Positions 1 through 6,483 of a stretch of DNA of 6,802 bases are shown piece after piece. Every line of letters begins with the position of its first letter. Position 1 is the first letter of the stretch. Under the pieces are notes generated by a model that had not been told where the DNA came from, ran no database searches, and was given only the letters and a program-made list of their open reading frames with translations. Source of the stretch: Victivallales bacterium (GTDB taxonomy: Bacteria > Verrucomicrobiota > Lentisphaeria > Oligosphaerales > Oligosphaeraceae); assembly GCA_017964325.1 (NCBI GenBank), contig JAGCSE010000336.1, positions 1-6,802 of the forward strand, in the 5' to 3' direction. The translations under genes and the position numbers were made by a program.

Positions 1-694
1 CCCACGTGCGAGCTTCGGAGGTCGTTACATTGAAATCTTCCCCTAATGCTTTCTCATTGAAAATCAAGCCCTTGAACATCTTCGCAACATCGCCGCCCCA
101 GCTGAGCGACGCAGGAATGAGCCGCGCCTGTTCAGGCAGCGCCACAGGCTTGCCAGCAAATGCGCGGCCGACCGTGTCCGCCGCCTCCAACGTCACCAGC
201 TGATAGCGCAGATAGGAATACGTCGTCGAAGGACGCACAATCGTCCAGTTCTTCCGCGGCAGACTGCGCAGGATGTTCTCGCCACGGGCCTTGTAGATGC
301 AATAATCATCGGAGTTCACGAGAATCGCGTCCTTCGACGCATCGATGAGACGCGGCGATGACTCCACAATCGGATTCTCCTCATTCGCAAATACGCGGCA
401 GCTGGACAGATAGATGTACTGATCCGTAAACGACGTCATCAACGGCATCATCGTCGCCAGCGTACTTGTCGGATACGTCATGAAATCGACGATGCAGTCA
501 TAATGATTCTTAAGAAATCCCATGAGTGTCGCACGATCCTTCGCATTCGCCTTGAAATAACGTACGTTAGGCTGCGTCGATTCCTTTTCGTCCAACGAAA
601 CGGCGTCGATTTCATAGTCCATTTCCGCCAGTGCGGGAACGAGATACTGCCCCATCGCGCCAGTCGCGCCGATCACCAGTATTTTCCTTTTCAT
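1..694 (-). CDS. NAD-dependent epimerase/dehydratase (extended SDR) family protein, C-terminus cut by window edge
   Basis: Reading leftward from an ATG at 694-692, the frame stays open to base 1 and gives 231 residues. The N-terminus MKRKILVIGATGAMGQYLVP carries the Rossmann dinucleotide-binding glycine motif (GATGAMG, residues 9-15). An acidic residue, D35, follows the second beta strand and favours NAD over NADP. The YLSS segment (residues 95-98) supplies the usual catalytic Ser, and Y131-C-I-Y-K135 is the YxxxK catalytic pair. The segment NWTIVRPSTTYS near residue 150 matches the 'xxxRPxxxYG' strand of nucleotide-sugar epimerases. The family oxidises and reduces a bound sugar nucleotide or similar substrate in the cytosol; the substrate cannot be told from this fragment. 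Full members are about 300-340 residues, so roughly a quarter to a third is missing. There is no clear Shine-Dalgarno ahead of the ATG (only GGAC about 10 bases upstream). It is divergent from the NSS transporter gene. Confidence 0.85.
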   Translation of the reverse strand, partial: MKRKILVIGATGAMGQYLVPALAEMDYEIDAVSLDEKESTQPNVRYFKANAKDRATLMGFLKNHYDCIVDFMTYPTSTLATMMPLMTSFTDQYIYLSSCRVFANEENPIVESSPRLIDASKDAILVNSDDYCIYKARGENILRSLPRKNWTIVRPSTTYSYLRYQLVTLEAADTVGRAFAGKPVALPEQARLIPASLSWGGDVAKMFKGLIFNEKALGEDFNVTTSEARTW

Positions 695-818
695 CGTCTT
701 TGTCCGAAATCTCTTGCCATGCCATTGCAAAGCCGCAACGGCACGTTTCATTTTACAATAACCATTCCAATATTACATTAATATATCATACCAAAAACAC
801 AAGATAAAAAAACTGAAC
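695..818. promoter_or_regulatory. Divergent intergenic region with candidate promoters for both flanking genes
   Basis: This 124-base AT-rich gap separates two divergently transcribed genes and must hold both promoters. For the plus-strand transporter, TTTACA (752-757) and TACATT (774-779) are separated by 16 bases and match sigma-70 boxes at 5/6 and 4/6. For the minus-strand epimerase gene, the reverse complement of 785-793 reads TGGTATGAT, an extended -10 box (TGn plus a 5/6 -10), which would leave a leader of about 85 bases. These are motif matches by eye in AT-rich DNA and are weak evidence. I see no operator palindrome. Confidence 0.35.
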
Positions 819-2210
819 ATGACAGAAGAAACAAAAACATCACGTGAATTTCTCGGTTCACGACTAGGCTTCATCCTGCTCTCCGCCGGCTGCGCCATTG
901 GCTTAGGAAATATCTGGAGATTTCCATACATAACAGGACAATATGGCGGGGCAATATTTGTATGCTTCTATCTGCTGTTTCTGATTCTTCTGGGCTTCCC
1001 CGTGATGGTCATGGAACTTGCCATCGGCAGAGCAAGCCGCCAATGCCTCATCGGCAGCTACCGAATGTTGAAGCCAGAAGGCTCCCGCATTCCATGGGCT
1101 GATCTCGGCAAACTCTTCTTTGCTGGAAATCTCATTCTCCTCATGTTTTACGGTGTCATCACAGGATGGCTTTTGTCATACACTTACGACTATGTGATAG
1201 GCGTCTTCAATTTCTTAAAGCCCAATGACATCGGAACTATCTTCGAACAGTTCCTCGGCAATTACACACGCCAGATATTGTTCATGTTCATCGCTTTGGC
1301 CATCACGTCAGGCATCTGCATCTCTGGCTTGAAATCCGGCGTGGAGCGCTGCACAAAATTCATGATGGCGGGGCTCCTCCTCCTGATTGTCATCCTCGCC
1401 TTCTACGCCATGCGGCTTGACGGCGGCATGAAAGGCGTCGCCTTCTTTCTGAAGCCAGACATCAACTCCCTGAAGAACCATGGCATTTGGGAGGCAATCC
1501 ACGCCGCAATGTCACAGGCGTTCTTCACGTTGAGCCTCGGCATCGGTTCCATCGCCATCTTCGGCAGCTATGCGGACAAGACGAAATCGCTTGCCCAGGA
1601 AGCGACCATCATCATCGGGCTGGACACCTTCGTCGCCATCTGCGCGGGGCTCATCATCTTTCCATGCTGCTTCGCCTTTGGTGTCGAAGCTGACGCCGGC
1701 CCAGGCCTGATTTTCGTCACACTTCCACGAATCTTCCTCTCCATGCCACAGGGACGGCTTTTCGGCAGCATTTTCTTCCTTTTCATGAGCATTGCCGCAC
1801 TTACAACACTTGTCGCCGTTGCCGAAAATCTAATTGCCTTCGGCATAGACGAACTCCACCTCAACCGCCGTATCTCCACAACCGCTACTACCATTCTTCT
1901 TTTCGTCCTCTCCCTCCCCTGTGTCTTCGGATTCAACATCTGGTCTAAGTTCCAGCCATTTGGGAAAGGAACAAATGTCCTTGATTTGGAAGATTTTATC
2001 GTCAGCGATAACCTGTTGCCGCTGGGAGCTCTCGCCATCGTCATCTTCTGTACGCAAAAATGTGGTTGGGGACACGATAACTTCTATCAAGAAGCCAACA
2101 CGGGCAGCGGCTTCAAATTTCCACGTGCCATCACAGGCTATGTCACATACGCCCTGCCGCTCATCATCCTGCTCATCTACATCATCGGCCTTTGCAAAAA
2201 AATCCTATAA
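819..2210 (+). CDS. Sodium-dependent transporter, neurotransmitter:sodium symporter (NSS/SNF) family
   Basis: Inner-membrane secondary transporter of 463 residues, close to bacterial NSS proteins such as MhsT and YhdH-type transporters (about 450 residues). The family moves amino acids or related amines inward with sodium. The hallmark unwound TM1 segment is present as GLGNIWRFPY (residues 28-37), followed by the conserved TGQYGGAIF and a long hydrophobic TM2 ending in MELAIGRASRQ (65-75). Residues 234-251 (AFFTLSLGIGSIAIFGSY) match the conserved TM6 region that lines the substrate site, and FPCCFAFG (281-288) and LFMSIAALTTLVAVAENLIA (321-340) match the TM7 and TM8 areas. About 11 membrane segments can be counted; the last is residues 440-457. 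The start follows from the TM1 position, about 25 residues ahead of the motif. The bases before the ATG (AAAAAAACTGAAC) have no Shine-Dalgarno. Substrate is not predictable from the motifs alone. It stands alone in its transcription direction and converges on the kinase gene. Confidence 0.93.
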   Translation: MTEETKTSREFLGSRLGFILLSAGCAIGLGNIWRFPYITGQYGGAIFVCFYLLFLILLGFPVMVMELAIGRASRQCLIGSYRMLKPEGSRIPWADLGKLFFAGNLILLMFYGVITGWLLSYTYDYVIGVFNFLKPNDIGTIFEQFLGNYTRQILFMFIALAITSGICISGLKSGVERCTKFMMAGLLLLIVILAFYAMRLDGGMKGVAFFLKPDINSLKNHGIWEAIHAAMSQAFFTLSLGIGSIAIFGSYADKTKSLAQEATIIIGLDTFVAICAGLIIFPCCFAFGVEADAGPGLIFVTLPRIFLSMPQGRLFGSIFFLFMSIAALTTLVAVAENLIAFGIDELHLNRRISTTATTILLFVLSLPCVFGFNIWSKFQPFGKGTNVLDLEDFIVSDNLLPLGALAIVIFCTQKCGWGHDNFYQEANTGSGFKFPRAITGYVTYALPLIILLIYIIGLCKKIL

Positions 2211-2237
2211 CCAATGCTTTATTTTAGTTCTTAATTT

Positions 2238-3662
2238 CTAAAGTACAACTGTAAATATCGTTCCCTTGCCAAGTTCCGACTCCACAGTTATGCTGCCGTC
2301 ATGGTAATCGACAATGTGTTTGACCAACGCCAGCCCAAGCCCATAGCCGCCTTCGTTGGAATTGTGGTCAGTCCGATAAAAACGATTGAAAATCTTGCCA
2401 AGTTTATCAGGCGCGATGCCAATGCCGTTGTCCTTGACCGTCAAGACGATACGTGTTGTCTCGCGTTTTAGGGAGACCTCCACCCGCGCCTTTTCGGGCG
2501 AATATTTCATGGCATTCACCAGAAGATTGCGGCAGAGTCTTTCCAACATTCCCTGAACAGCATCGAATTCAATACCGTCTTCAATGTCCGCCACGATGAC
2601 CTGCTCCTTGCCTTCCGCAATTCTTGTGGACCAATCCACAGACGAATGCACGATATCTGAAAAATTCTGCTTTTCCCGAAGCCCTGCCCCACGTTCCATT
2701 CGAGTCATAAGAAGCAATGTATCAACCATCTGCGACAGCGATGCCACTTCATTCAGCACCTCGGAAACAACTTCCTGATATTCCTCCTCCGTCCGTTGCT
2801 TGGACAAGCAGACATCCAATGTCCCGCGAATGACCGTTAGCGGAGTCCGCAGTTCATGCGCCGCATCGCTGTTGAATTGACGTGACTTGGAAAACGCATC
2901 CTCCAAATCGCGGAATGTCTCGTTCAACTGCCATATCAACACTTCCAATTCATTCTTCGCATCGGGAAAGTCAATTCGCGCTTCCAAATGACCATTGCGG
3001 ATTTTTTCAAGTGTCTTTTGAATTGTCTCCAGCGGCATGAAAAACTTCTTGCGCAGGAAATAGTTGCAACTGAATACCAGAATAATCGACGCCACGACAG
3101 CCAGCACAATACCTTCCAAAAAATGCGTCACAATCTCAAACTGGCAATCTGTCTCCACGAATATCGCACCGCCGGGCACTACGAAACGTTCCATCACCTG
3201 CCACATTTTCAAGATGTCATTTAAGGTGCAATCGCCGCTCAAAATCATCGCGCCCGTGATGAAAAACGCATGGGTTGAGTCATCCGATTCCGTTGGAATA
3301 GGACCGTATGGAATCGGATCAGGAAAGTTCGCGACCACCTTGCGAATCTGGAAGAAACCAAGTTGGAAGACATTGACGCCGTTGTTATTGACGATGATGC
3401 AACGCACTTTTGGACGACCACTAGCGAACATTAGCTTTTTCCGCAAATCATCTGCCACACTCTCGTCCAGAAGTGTCTCCAACGTCACGCCTTCGCGGGA
3501 CAATTCCTCCTGAATATTCTGGCAAATTGTCTCCATATAAATCCGTTGACTTTTCATTTTGCCCTGAATCAGATAGCCCATGTGCAGGCACAGAATGAAC
3601 GTCGTAACCGTGAAAGCCAAAAACACCAAAATTAGATTTGCTTTTGTCCTGTATCGGAGCAT
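2238..3662 (-). CDS. Membrane sensor histidine kinase (HAMP-HisKA-HATPase)
   Basis: Protein of 474 residues. TM1 is residues 9-29, an extracytoplasmic sensing region covers roughly 30-180, TM2 is about 183-204, then a HAMP linker (205-255, including FMPLETIQKTLEKIRNGHLE). The HisKA domain has the phospho-acceptor H269 in DAAHELRTPLTVIRG. The ATPase domain shows the N box (N379, N383 in NLLVNAMKYS), G1 DNGIGI (411-416), F box FNRFYR (425-430) and G2 GYGLGLAL (439-446), so all catalytic motifs are intact. The HisKA sequence resembles the CusS/heavy-metal-sensor group, but the sensing region has no motif I can tie to a ligand. The kinase should autophosphorylate at H269 and pass the phosphate to a response regulator, which is not encoded in this window. 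It starts 9 bases after the permease stop, with a GGGGGA stretch just upstream as ribosome-binding site, so the two genes are almost certainly co-transcribed. The stop is TAG at 2240-2238. Confidence 0.95.
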   Translation of the reverse strand: MLRYRTKANLILVFLAFTVTTFILCLHMGYLIQGKMKSQRIYMETICQNIQEELSREGVTLETLLDESVADDLRKKLMFASGRPKVRCIIVNNNGVNVFQLGFFQIRKVVANFPDPIPYGPIPTESDDSTHAFFITGAMILSGDCTLNDILKMWQVMERFVVPGGAIFVETDCQFEIVTHFLEGIVLAVVASIILVFSCNYFLRKKFFMPLETIQKTLEKIRNGHLEARIDFPDAKNELEVLIWQLNETFRDLEDAFSKSRQFNSDAAHELRTPLTVIRGTLDVCLSKQRTEEEYQEVVSEVLNEVASLSQMVDTLLLMTRMERGAGLREKQNFSDIVHSSVDWSTRIAEGKEQVIVADIEDGIEFDAVQGMLERLCRNLLVNAMKYSPEKARVEVSLKRETTRIVLTVKDNGIGIAPDKLGKIFNRFYRTDHNSNEGGYGLGLALVKHIVDYHDGSITVESELGKGTIFTVVL

Positions 3663-3671
3663 GCCATCCCC

Positions 3672-4772
3672 CTATTTGATCAAATGCATGAACGCCAGCA
3701 AGATACCAAGGAACGACGCATTGTACGCCGTGAAAAGGAGCAGATAACGCCGAACTTTGTCCGGCTTCAGTCTCTGATATTCCCTAAATGTAATCAGTGA
3801 AGCCAAAGATGCAATCAAAGTGCCCGTTCCACCGATGTTTACGCCAACCAGCAGTTCGCGGTAGTTTTCCGTAAATTGCGACAGTAAAATCGCCGACGGC
3901 ACGTTGCTAATGAACTGGCATGACAGCGTACTCACGACCAATGTGTCATGCTCCAGCAGCCGCTTGAACAAGTCATGCACAGTTCCTATCCGAGACATAT
4001 TGCCGGAGAAGATGAAAAATGCCGTAAATGTCAGCAGCAACGGATAATCCACCTTTTTCAACGCCTTCCTGTCCATGACCATCAAGACACCAGTGATGAC
4101 GGCCAAACCATAGTAATAAGGCACGAGACGGAAGACGATGATAACCGACAACGCAAACAGTGCCAAATAGATGCACATCCTGCCCGTATGCTTCTGCACA
4201 GGCGTTTTCTCAACACGCAGCGGCGTACTTTCCACGCACAGGCAGCAGACAGTGATGAGCAACACCGACACCGCGAACGGAGGCGCCATGATGCGCATGA
4301 ACTCCAATGTGTCGATGTTGAATTTTGTATAAAGGTATAGGTTCTGCGGATTTCCGAACGGTGTCAACATCCCCCCAAGATTCGCCGCGATGTTCTGCAT
4401 GATGAACGTGAATGGCAGATGCTTCTCATTGCCTGTCGATGACAGCACAAAATAGCCGAGCGGCAGAAAGGTCAAGAGCGCCATGTCGTTGGCAATGAAC
4501 ATGGAGCCGATGAACGTGATATACGCCAACGCCAATATGCTCATCCGCGTCGTTCTGAAAAGACGAACTATGTTGTGAGCCAACATTGTGAAGAACAGAA
4601 TGTTGCGCAATGCGCCAACCACCGCCAGAGTGCAGAACAGGCAGGTCAGCGTCTTCCAGTCGAAATAGGCAAGCCACTGCCTGTCAGGCGGCACAAAGCA
4701 CGTCGTGACGGCCGCCGCCAATATCGCGATGGCCAGCACGATGTTGCCTTTGATGAACTGCACGATTTTCAT
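3672..4772 (-). CDS. Ion-transporter superfamily permease (CitMHS/ArsB/NhaD/SLC13-like)
   Basis: A very hydrophobic protein of 366 residues with roughly 9-11 membrane segments, beginning in a TM at residues 9-28. Two matching half-repeats are visible. In the first, IANDMALLTFLPL (93-105) is followed by NLGGMLTPFGNPQNLYLY (131-148). In the second, FISNVPSAILLSQF (287-300) is followed by GVNIGGTGTLIASLASL (310-326). The pattern 'N-[DV]-x-[AS]...P' then 'GG-x-x-[TG]-P/L' in each half is the re-entrant hairpin signature of the ion-transporter superfamily (citrate transporters, ArsB, NhaD, SLC13). The substrate could be a dicarboxylate, another anion or Na+/H+; the sequence does not decide. It is shorter than typical members (about 400-450). 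It is the first gene of a two-gene unit with the histidine kinase. The ATG lies 9 bases beyond the asd terminator, so its own ribosome-binding signal is poor; the nearest purine-rich stretch, GGAGGG, sits in the terminator stem 15-16 bases upstream. Confidence 0.85.
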   Translation of the reverse strand: MKIVQFIKGNIVLAIAILAAAVTTCFVPPDRQWLAYFDWKTLTCLFCTLAVVGALRNILFFTMLAHNIVRLFRTTRMSILALAYITFIGSMFIANDMALLTFLPLGYFVLSSTGNEKHLPFTFIMQNIAANLGGMLTPFGNPQNLYLYTKFNIDTLEFMRIMAPPFAVSVLLITVCCLCVESTPLRVEKTPVQKHTGRMCIYLALFALSVIIVFRLVPYYYGLAVITGVLMVMDRKALKKVDYPLLLTFTAFFIFSGNMSRIGTVHDLFKRLLEHDTLVVSTLSCQFISNVPSAILLSQFTENYRELLVGVNIGGTGTLIASLASLITFREYQRLKPDKVRRYLLLFTAYNASFLGILLAFMHLIK

Positions 4773-4781
4773 TGATATGAA

Positions 4782-4812
4782 AAAAATCCCTCCGCTTGCC
4801 GGAGGGATTTTT
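4782..4812 (-). terminator. Rho-independent terminator of asd (bidirectional shape)
   Basis: A perfect 13-bp stem (AAAAATCCCTCCG at 4782-4794 paired with 4800-4812) closes on a 5-base loop. On the minus strand the stem is followed by a run of seven T, giving an ideal intrinsic terminator for asd. On the plus strand it also ends in five T, but no plus-strand gene precedes it. The minus-strand T run ends only 8 bases before the permease ATG, so a transcript for the permease must either read through this hairpin or start inside it. Confidence 0.92.
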
Positions 4813-4814
4813 CA

Positions 4815-4848
4815 AAGCTAAAATCCTACAGTCAAAAGCTTTTAGCTT
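4815..4848. repeat. Second inverted repeat downstream of asd
   Basis: AAGCTAAAA (4815-4823) is the perfect reverse complement of TTTTAGCTT (4840-4848), leaving a 16-base loop. It lies between the asd stop (4870) and the main terminator. The arms are AT-rich with no GC clamp, so it may be a minor RNA stem-loop or a processing site rather than a terminator. Confidence 0.5.
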
Positions 4849-4869
4849 CTATTGTATTTGCATTAAGCA

Positions 4870-5868
4870 TTAAAGAAGTTCCGCAACCTGCACGGCATTC
4901 AGCGCGGCACCCTTCAGCAGTTGGTCGCCGCAGACAAAGATCGCCAAGCCGTTCGGGCTGGACAAATCGTCGCGGACGCGGCCGACGAGCACGTCATACT
5001 GTTCATTGCTGTCAACGGGCATCGGGAAGTAATTGTGTTCGGCGTCATTCACGATCTTCACACCGGGCGCCTTCGCGAATGCCGCCAACGCCTCTTCGAC
5101 GCTGACCTTCCGTTCCTGCTCAACCGTAATGGCCTCGGCATGGGAGCGCAGGCAGGGGACGCGGATGCACGTCGGGCAGACGAGAATCTTGTCGTCGTGC
5201 ATGATCTTGCGCGTCTCGTTCACCATCTTCATCTCCTCTTCGCAATAGCCGTTGGGGCCGATTGTCGTGTTGTGGCTGAAGAGGTTGAACGCATACGGAT
5301 GCGGCAGGACCTGCGGGACGACGGGGCGGCCCGCCAGATAGTCGGCTGTCTCGTTGCGAAGCTCCTCCATGGCCTTCGCGCCGGCGCCACTCGCGCACTG
5401 GTATGTGCTCACGATGATCCGCTTGATGGGGGAGATATCATACAACGGCTTCAACGCAACCAGCATGATGATGGTCGTGCAGTTCGGATTGGCGATGATG
5501 CCCTTATGCCATTTCACGTCTTCCGGATTGACTTCCGGAACGATCAGCGGCACGTCCTTGTCCATGCGGAACGCACTCGAATTGTCGATGACAACCGCGC
5601 CGGCCTTGACGGCGTGCGCCGCGAAATCGCGCGAACGGCTCGCGCCCGCGCTGAACAAAGCGATATCGACACCGCCGAAGGAATCTTCGGTCAGCTTCTC
5701 GACTTTTACGTCTTCGCCTTTGAATTTCAAAGTCTTGCCAACAGAACGCTCCGAAGCCAGAAGCTTCAAATTCTTGACAGGGAAATTGCGCTTTTCGAGC
5801 GTCTTCAGCATTTCCACGCCGACCGCGCCCGTGGCACCGACTACAGCAACATTGAATGATTTCGCCAT
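4870..5868 (-). CDS. asd: Aspartate-semialdehyde dehydrogenase
   Basis: A cytosolic enzyme of 332 residues, the usual family length. It reduces aspartyl phosphate to aspartate-4-semialdehyde with NADPH, at the branch leading to lysine/diaminopimelate, threonine and methionine. The NADP-binding Rossmann motif GATGAVG is at residues 11-17. The catalytic Cys is C130 in NPNCTTI, followed by STYQCASGAG (154-163) with Q157. The substrate arginine and general-base histidine are R236 and H243 in CIRVPCLRSHAEA; the last part departs slightly from the more common 'GHSEA' form, but the key residues are kept. DNSSAFR (95-101) provides a phosphate/substrate-binding region. The start is supported by the Rossmann motif position and by an AAGGAAGG ribosome-binding site 6-13 bases upstream. 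It appears to be transcribed alone, with its own promoter and a strong terminator, and the following permease is not obviously connected to amino-acid synthesis. Confidence 0.97.
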   Translation of the reverse strand: MAKSFNVAVVGATGAVGVEMLKTLEKRNFPVKNLKLLASERSVGKTLKFKGEDVKVEKLTEDSFGGVDIALFSAGASRSRDFAAHAVKAGAVVIDNSSAFRMDKDVPLIVPEVNPEDVKWHKGIIANPNCTTIIMLVALKPLYDISPIKRIIVSTYQCASGAGAKAMEELRNETADYLAGRPVVPQVLPHPYAFNLFSHNTTIGPNGYCEEEMKMVNETRKIMHDDKILVCPTCIRVPCLRSHAEAITVEQERKVSVEEALAAFAKAPGVKIVNDAEHNYFPMPVDSNEQYDVLVGRVRDDLSSPNGLAIFVCGDQLLKGAALNAVQVAELL

Positions 5869-5901
5869 GATGGCCTTCCTTCTTTTTATGGTTTCGTTGG
5901 C

Positions 5902-5917
5902 GACTTGAAAACAAGTC
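5902..5917 (-). repeat. Short hairpin in the asd leader
   Basis: GACTTG and CAAGTC form a perfect 6-bp inverted repeat around an AAAA loop. It falls at or just inside the predicted 5' end of the asd message, about 35 bases before the start codon. It could be a small 5' stabilising stem or a repressor half-site pair. The leader is far too short for a lysine riboswitch. Confidence 0.4.
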
Positions 5918-5924
5918 CAACTAC

Positions 5925-5954
5925 ATAATATAAGGAATAATTGCCATTTTACAA
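5925..5954 (-). promoter_or_regulatory. asd: Candidate sigma-70 promoter of asd
   Basis: On the minus strand a -35 box TTGTAA (5954-5949, 4/6) and a -10 box TATATT (5932-5927, 5/6) are separated by 16 bases; the overlapping TATTAT (5930-5925, 5/6) gives an 18-base spacing. Transcription would start near 5918-5920, leaving a leader of about 50 bases. This is the best promoter-like pair in the gap between asd and the tRNA gene. Confidence 0.5.
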
Positions 5955-6072
5955 AGAAAACGCTTTGTTTTACACTTTTCAGATGGGATGCTTCCTGCTA
6001 CATCCTTTTTCTAAAGTTTCCATAGCTTACTAAAGCTTCCATAGCTTTTTGCTGTTTTTTCGCCCTCCGCAG
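5955..6072. other. Gene-free part of the asd/tRNA divergent intergenic region
   Basis: No reading frame here has a credible start, ribosome-binding site or protein-like composition. The stretch is AT-rich and contains the 19-base tandem repeat listed separately. It separates the minus-strand asd promoter from the plus-strand tRNA promoter. Confidence 0.7.
6011..6048. repeat. Two-copy 19-base tandem direct repeat
   Basis: CTAAAGTTTCCATAGCTTA (6011-6029) is followed immediately by CTAAAGCTTCCATAGCTTT (6030-6048). The two copies agree at 17 of 19 positions. A period of 19 bases is close to two helical turns, which would put both copies on the same face of the DNA, as for tandem regulator-binding sites. 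It lies about 55 bases upstream of the asd -35 box and about 25 bases upstream of the tRNA -35 box, so either gene could be the target. No regulator is identified. Confidence 0.7.
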
Positions 6073-6100
6073 TTGCTATTTTCCATTCAGCGTGTACATT
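6073..6100 (+). promoter_or_regulatory. Candidate promoter of the tRNA-Thr gene
   Basis: TTGCTA (6073-6078, 4/6 match to the -35 box) and TACATT (6095-6100, 4/6 match to the -10 box) are spaced by 16 bases and would start transcription a few bases before the mature tRNA 5' end at 6113. No GC-rich stringent discriminator is evident. Motif evidence only. Confidence 0.4.
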
Positions 6101-6112
6101 AATAAAAATAAT

Positions 6113-6188
6113 GCCAGCATAGCTCAGTTGGTAGAGCACTTGACTTGTAATCATGAGGTCACGGGTTCGACTCCCGTCGCTGGCTCCA
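6113..6188 (+). tRNA. trnT: tRNA-Thr (anticodon UGU)
   Basis: A 76-base cloverleaf with an encoded CCA end. The D arm is GCTC/GAGC with loop AGTTGGTA, the anticodon loop is CTTGTAA with TGT at 6146-6148, the variable loop has 5 bases, and the T arm is ACGGG-TTCGACT-CCCGT. It reads threonine ACA codons and possibly others by wobble. Known E. coli threonine identity pairs G1-C72 and C2-G71 and anticodon bases G35 and U36 are present; the discriminator is U73. Two helix positions do not pair: A7 with C66 at the base of the acceptor stem, and U28 with U42 in the anticodon stem. Both are tolerable, and the rest of the fold is sound. Confidence 0.96.
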
Positions 6189-6192
6189 CTTT

Positions 6193-6226
6193 AAGCCCTG
6201 CATATCAACAACTTTTAGGGCTTTTT
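6193..6226 (+). terminator. Intrinsic terminator after tRNA-Thr
   Basis: AAGCCCT (6193-6199) pairs perfectly with AGGGCTT (6217-6223), followed by further T residues. The 17-base loop is long, so the hairpin is moderate rather than ideal. Position 4 bases after the CCA end supports a role in ending the tRNA transcript. Confidence 0.7.
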
Positions 6227-6291
6227 CTTTCCCCGCCCGTTTTCCCAATTTTTCCCACTGTTTAGGTATAAATCACAACTGTCATATTGGG

Positions 6292-6313
6292 CAAAGTACA
6301 ACCAAAGTACAAC
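6292..6313. repeat. 11-base tandem repeat (CAAAGTACAAC) x2
   Basis: CAAAGTACAAC occurs at 6292-6302 and again, with no gap, at 6303-6313, followed by CAA that begins a partial third unit. The two units are identical. The 11-base period is about one helical turn. The same core appears again about 200 bases to the right as an inverted pair. Confidence 0.85.
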
Positions 6314-6483
6314 CAACTAATATTTATATGTTTCAATACTTGAATACACTAACATATATTACTGATAATAGGGCGATTTTAGACAGGCAGCCGCCCCCAA
6401 AAAGTACATCTCCCTCCTCAAACGGACATTCCAACAGTCTTCATGAGGCCTCCGACGATGGGCGATGATTGGTTACATAGCCA

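Noticed and set aside
1568..2044. Minus-strand open frame of 158 codons inside the NSS transporter gene
   Set aside because: Low-complexity Lys/Ser/Met-rich product without any family features; the plus-strand transporter fully explains the sequence.
2211..2237. Bidirectional terminator between the convergent transporter and kinase genes
   Set aside because: The 27-base gap is AT-rich but I find no inverted repeat able to form a stem there.
4921..5859. Long plus-strand open frame of 312 codons opposite asd
   Set aside because: It is the antisense shadow of asd. Its product is rich in Arg, Asp, His and Val with no domain pattern, while the opposite strand has intact catalytic motifs.
5869..5960. 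Lysine riboswitch or leader peptide ahead of asd
   Set aside because: The predicted leader is only about 50 bases, with one 6-bp hairpin and no Lys/Thr-rich leader frame; a lysine riboswitch needs well over 150 bases.
2238..6315. Mobile element bounded by direct AAAGTACAAC copies at 2240 and 6293/6304
   Set aside because: The interval contains asd, a tRNA gene and a transporter-kinase operon with no recombinase, so it does not look like an element; the left copy is explained by coding sequence.
6359..6409. Minus-strand micro-ORF of 16 codons preceded by GAGGAGGGAG
   Set aside because: The purine-rich stretch looks like a ribosome-binding site but abuts the ATG too closely, and the peptide has no recognisable feature. 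No supporting context.
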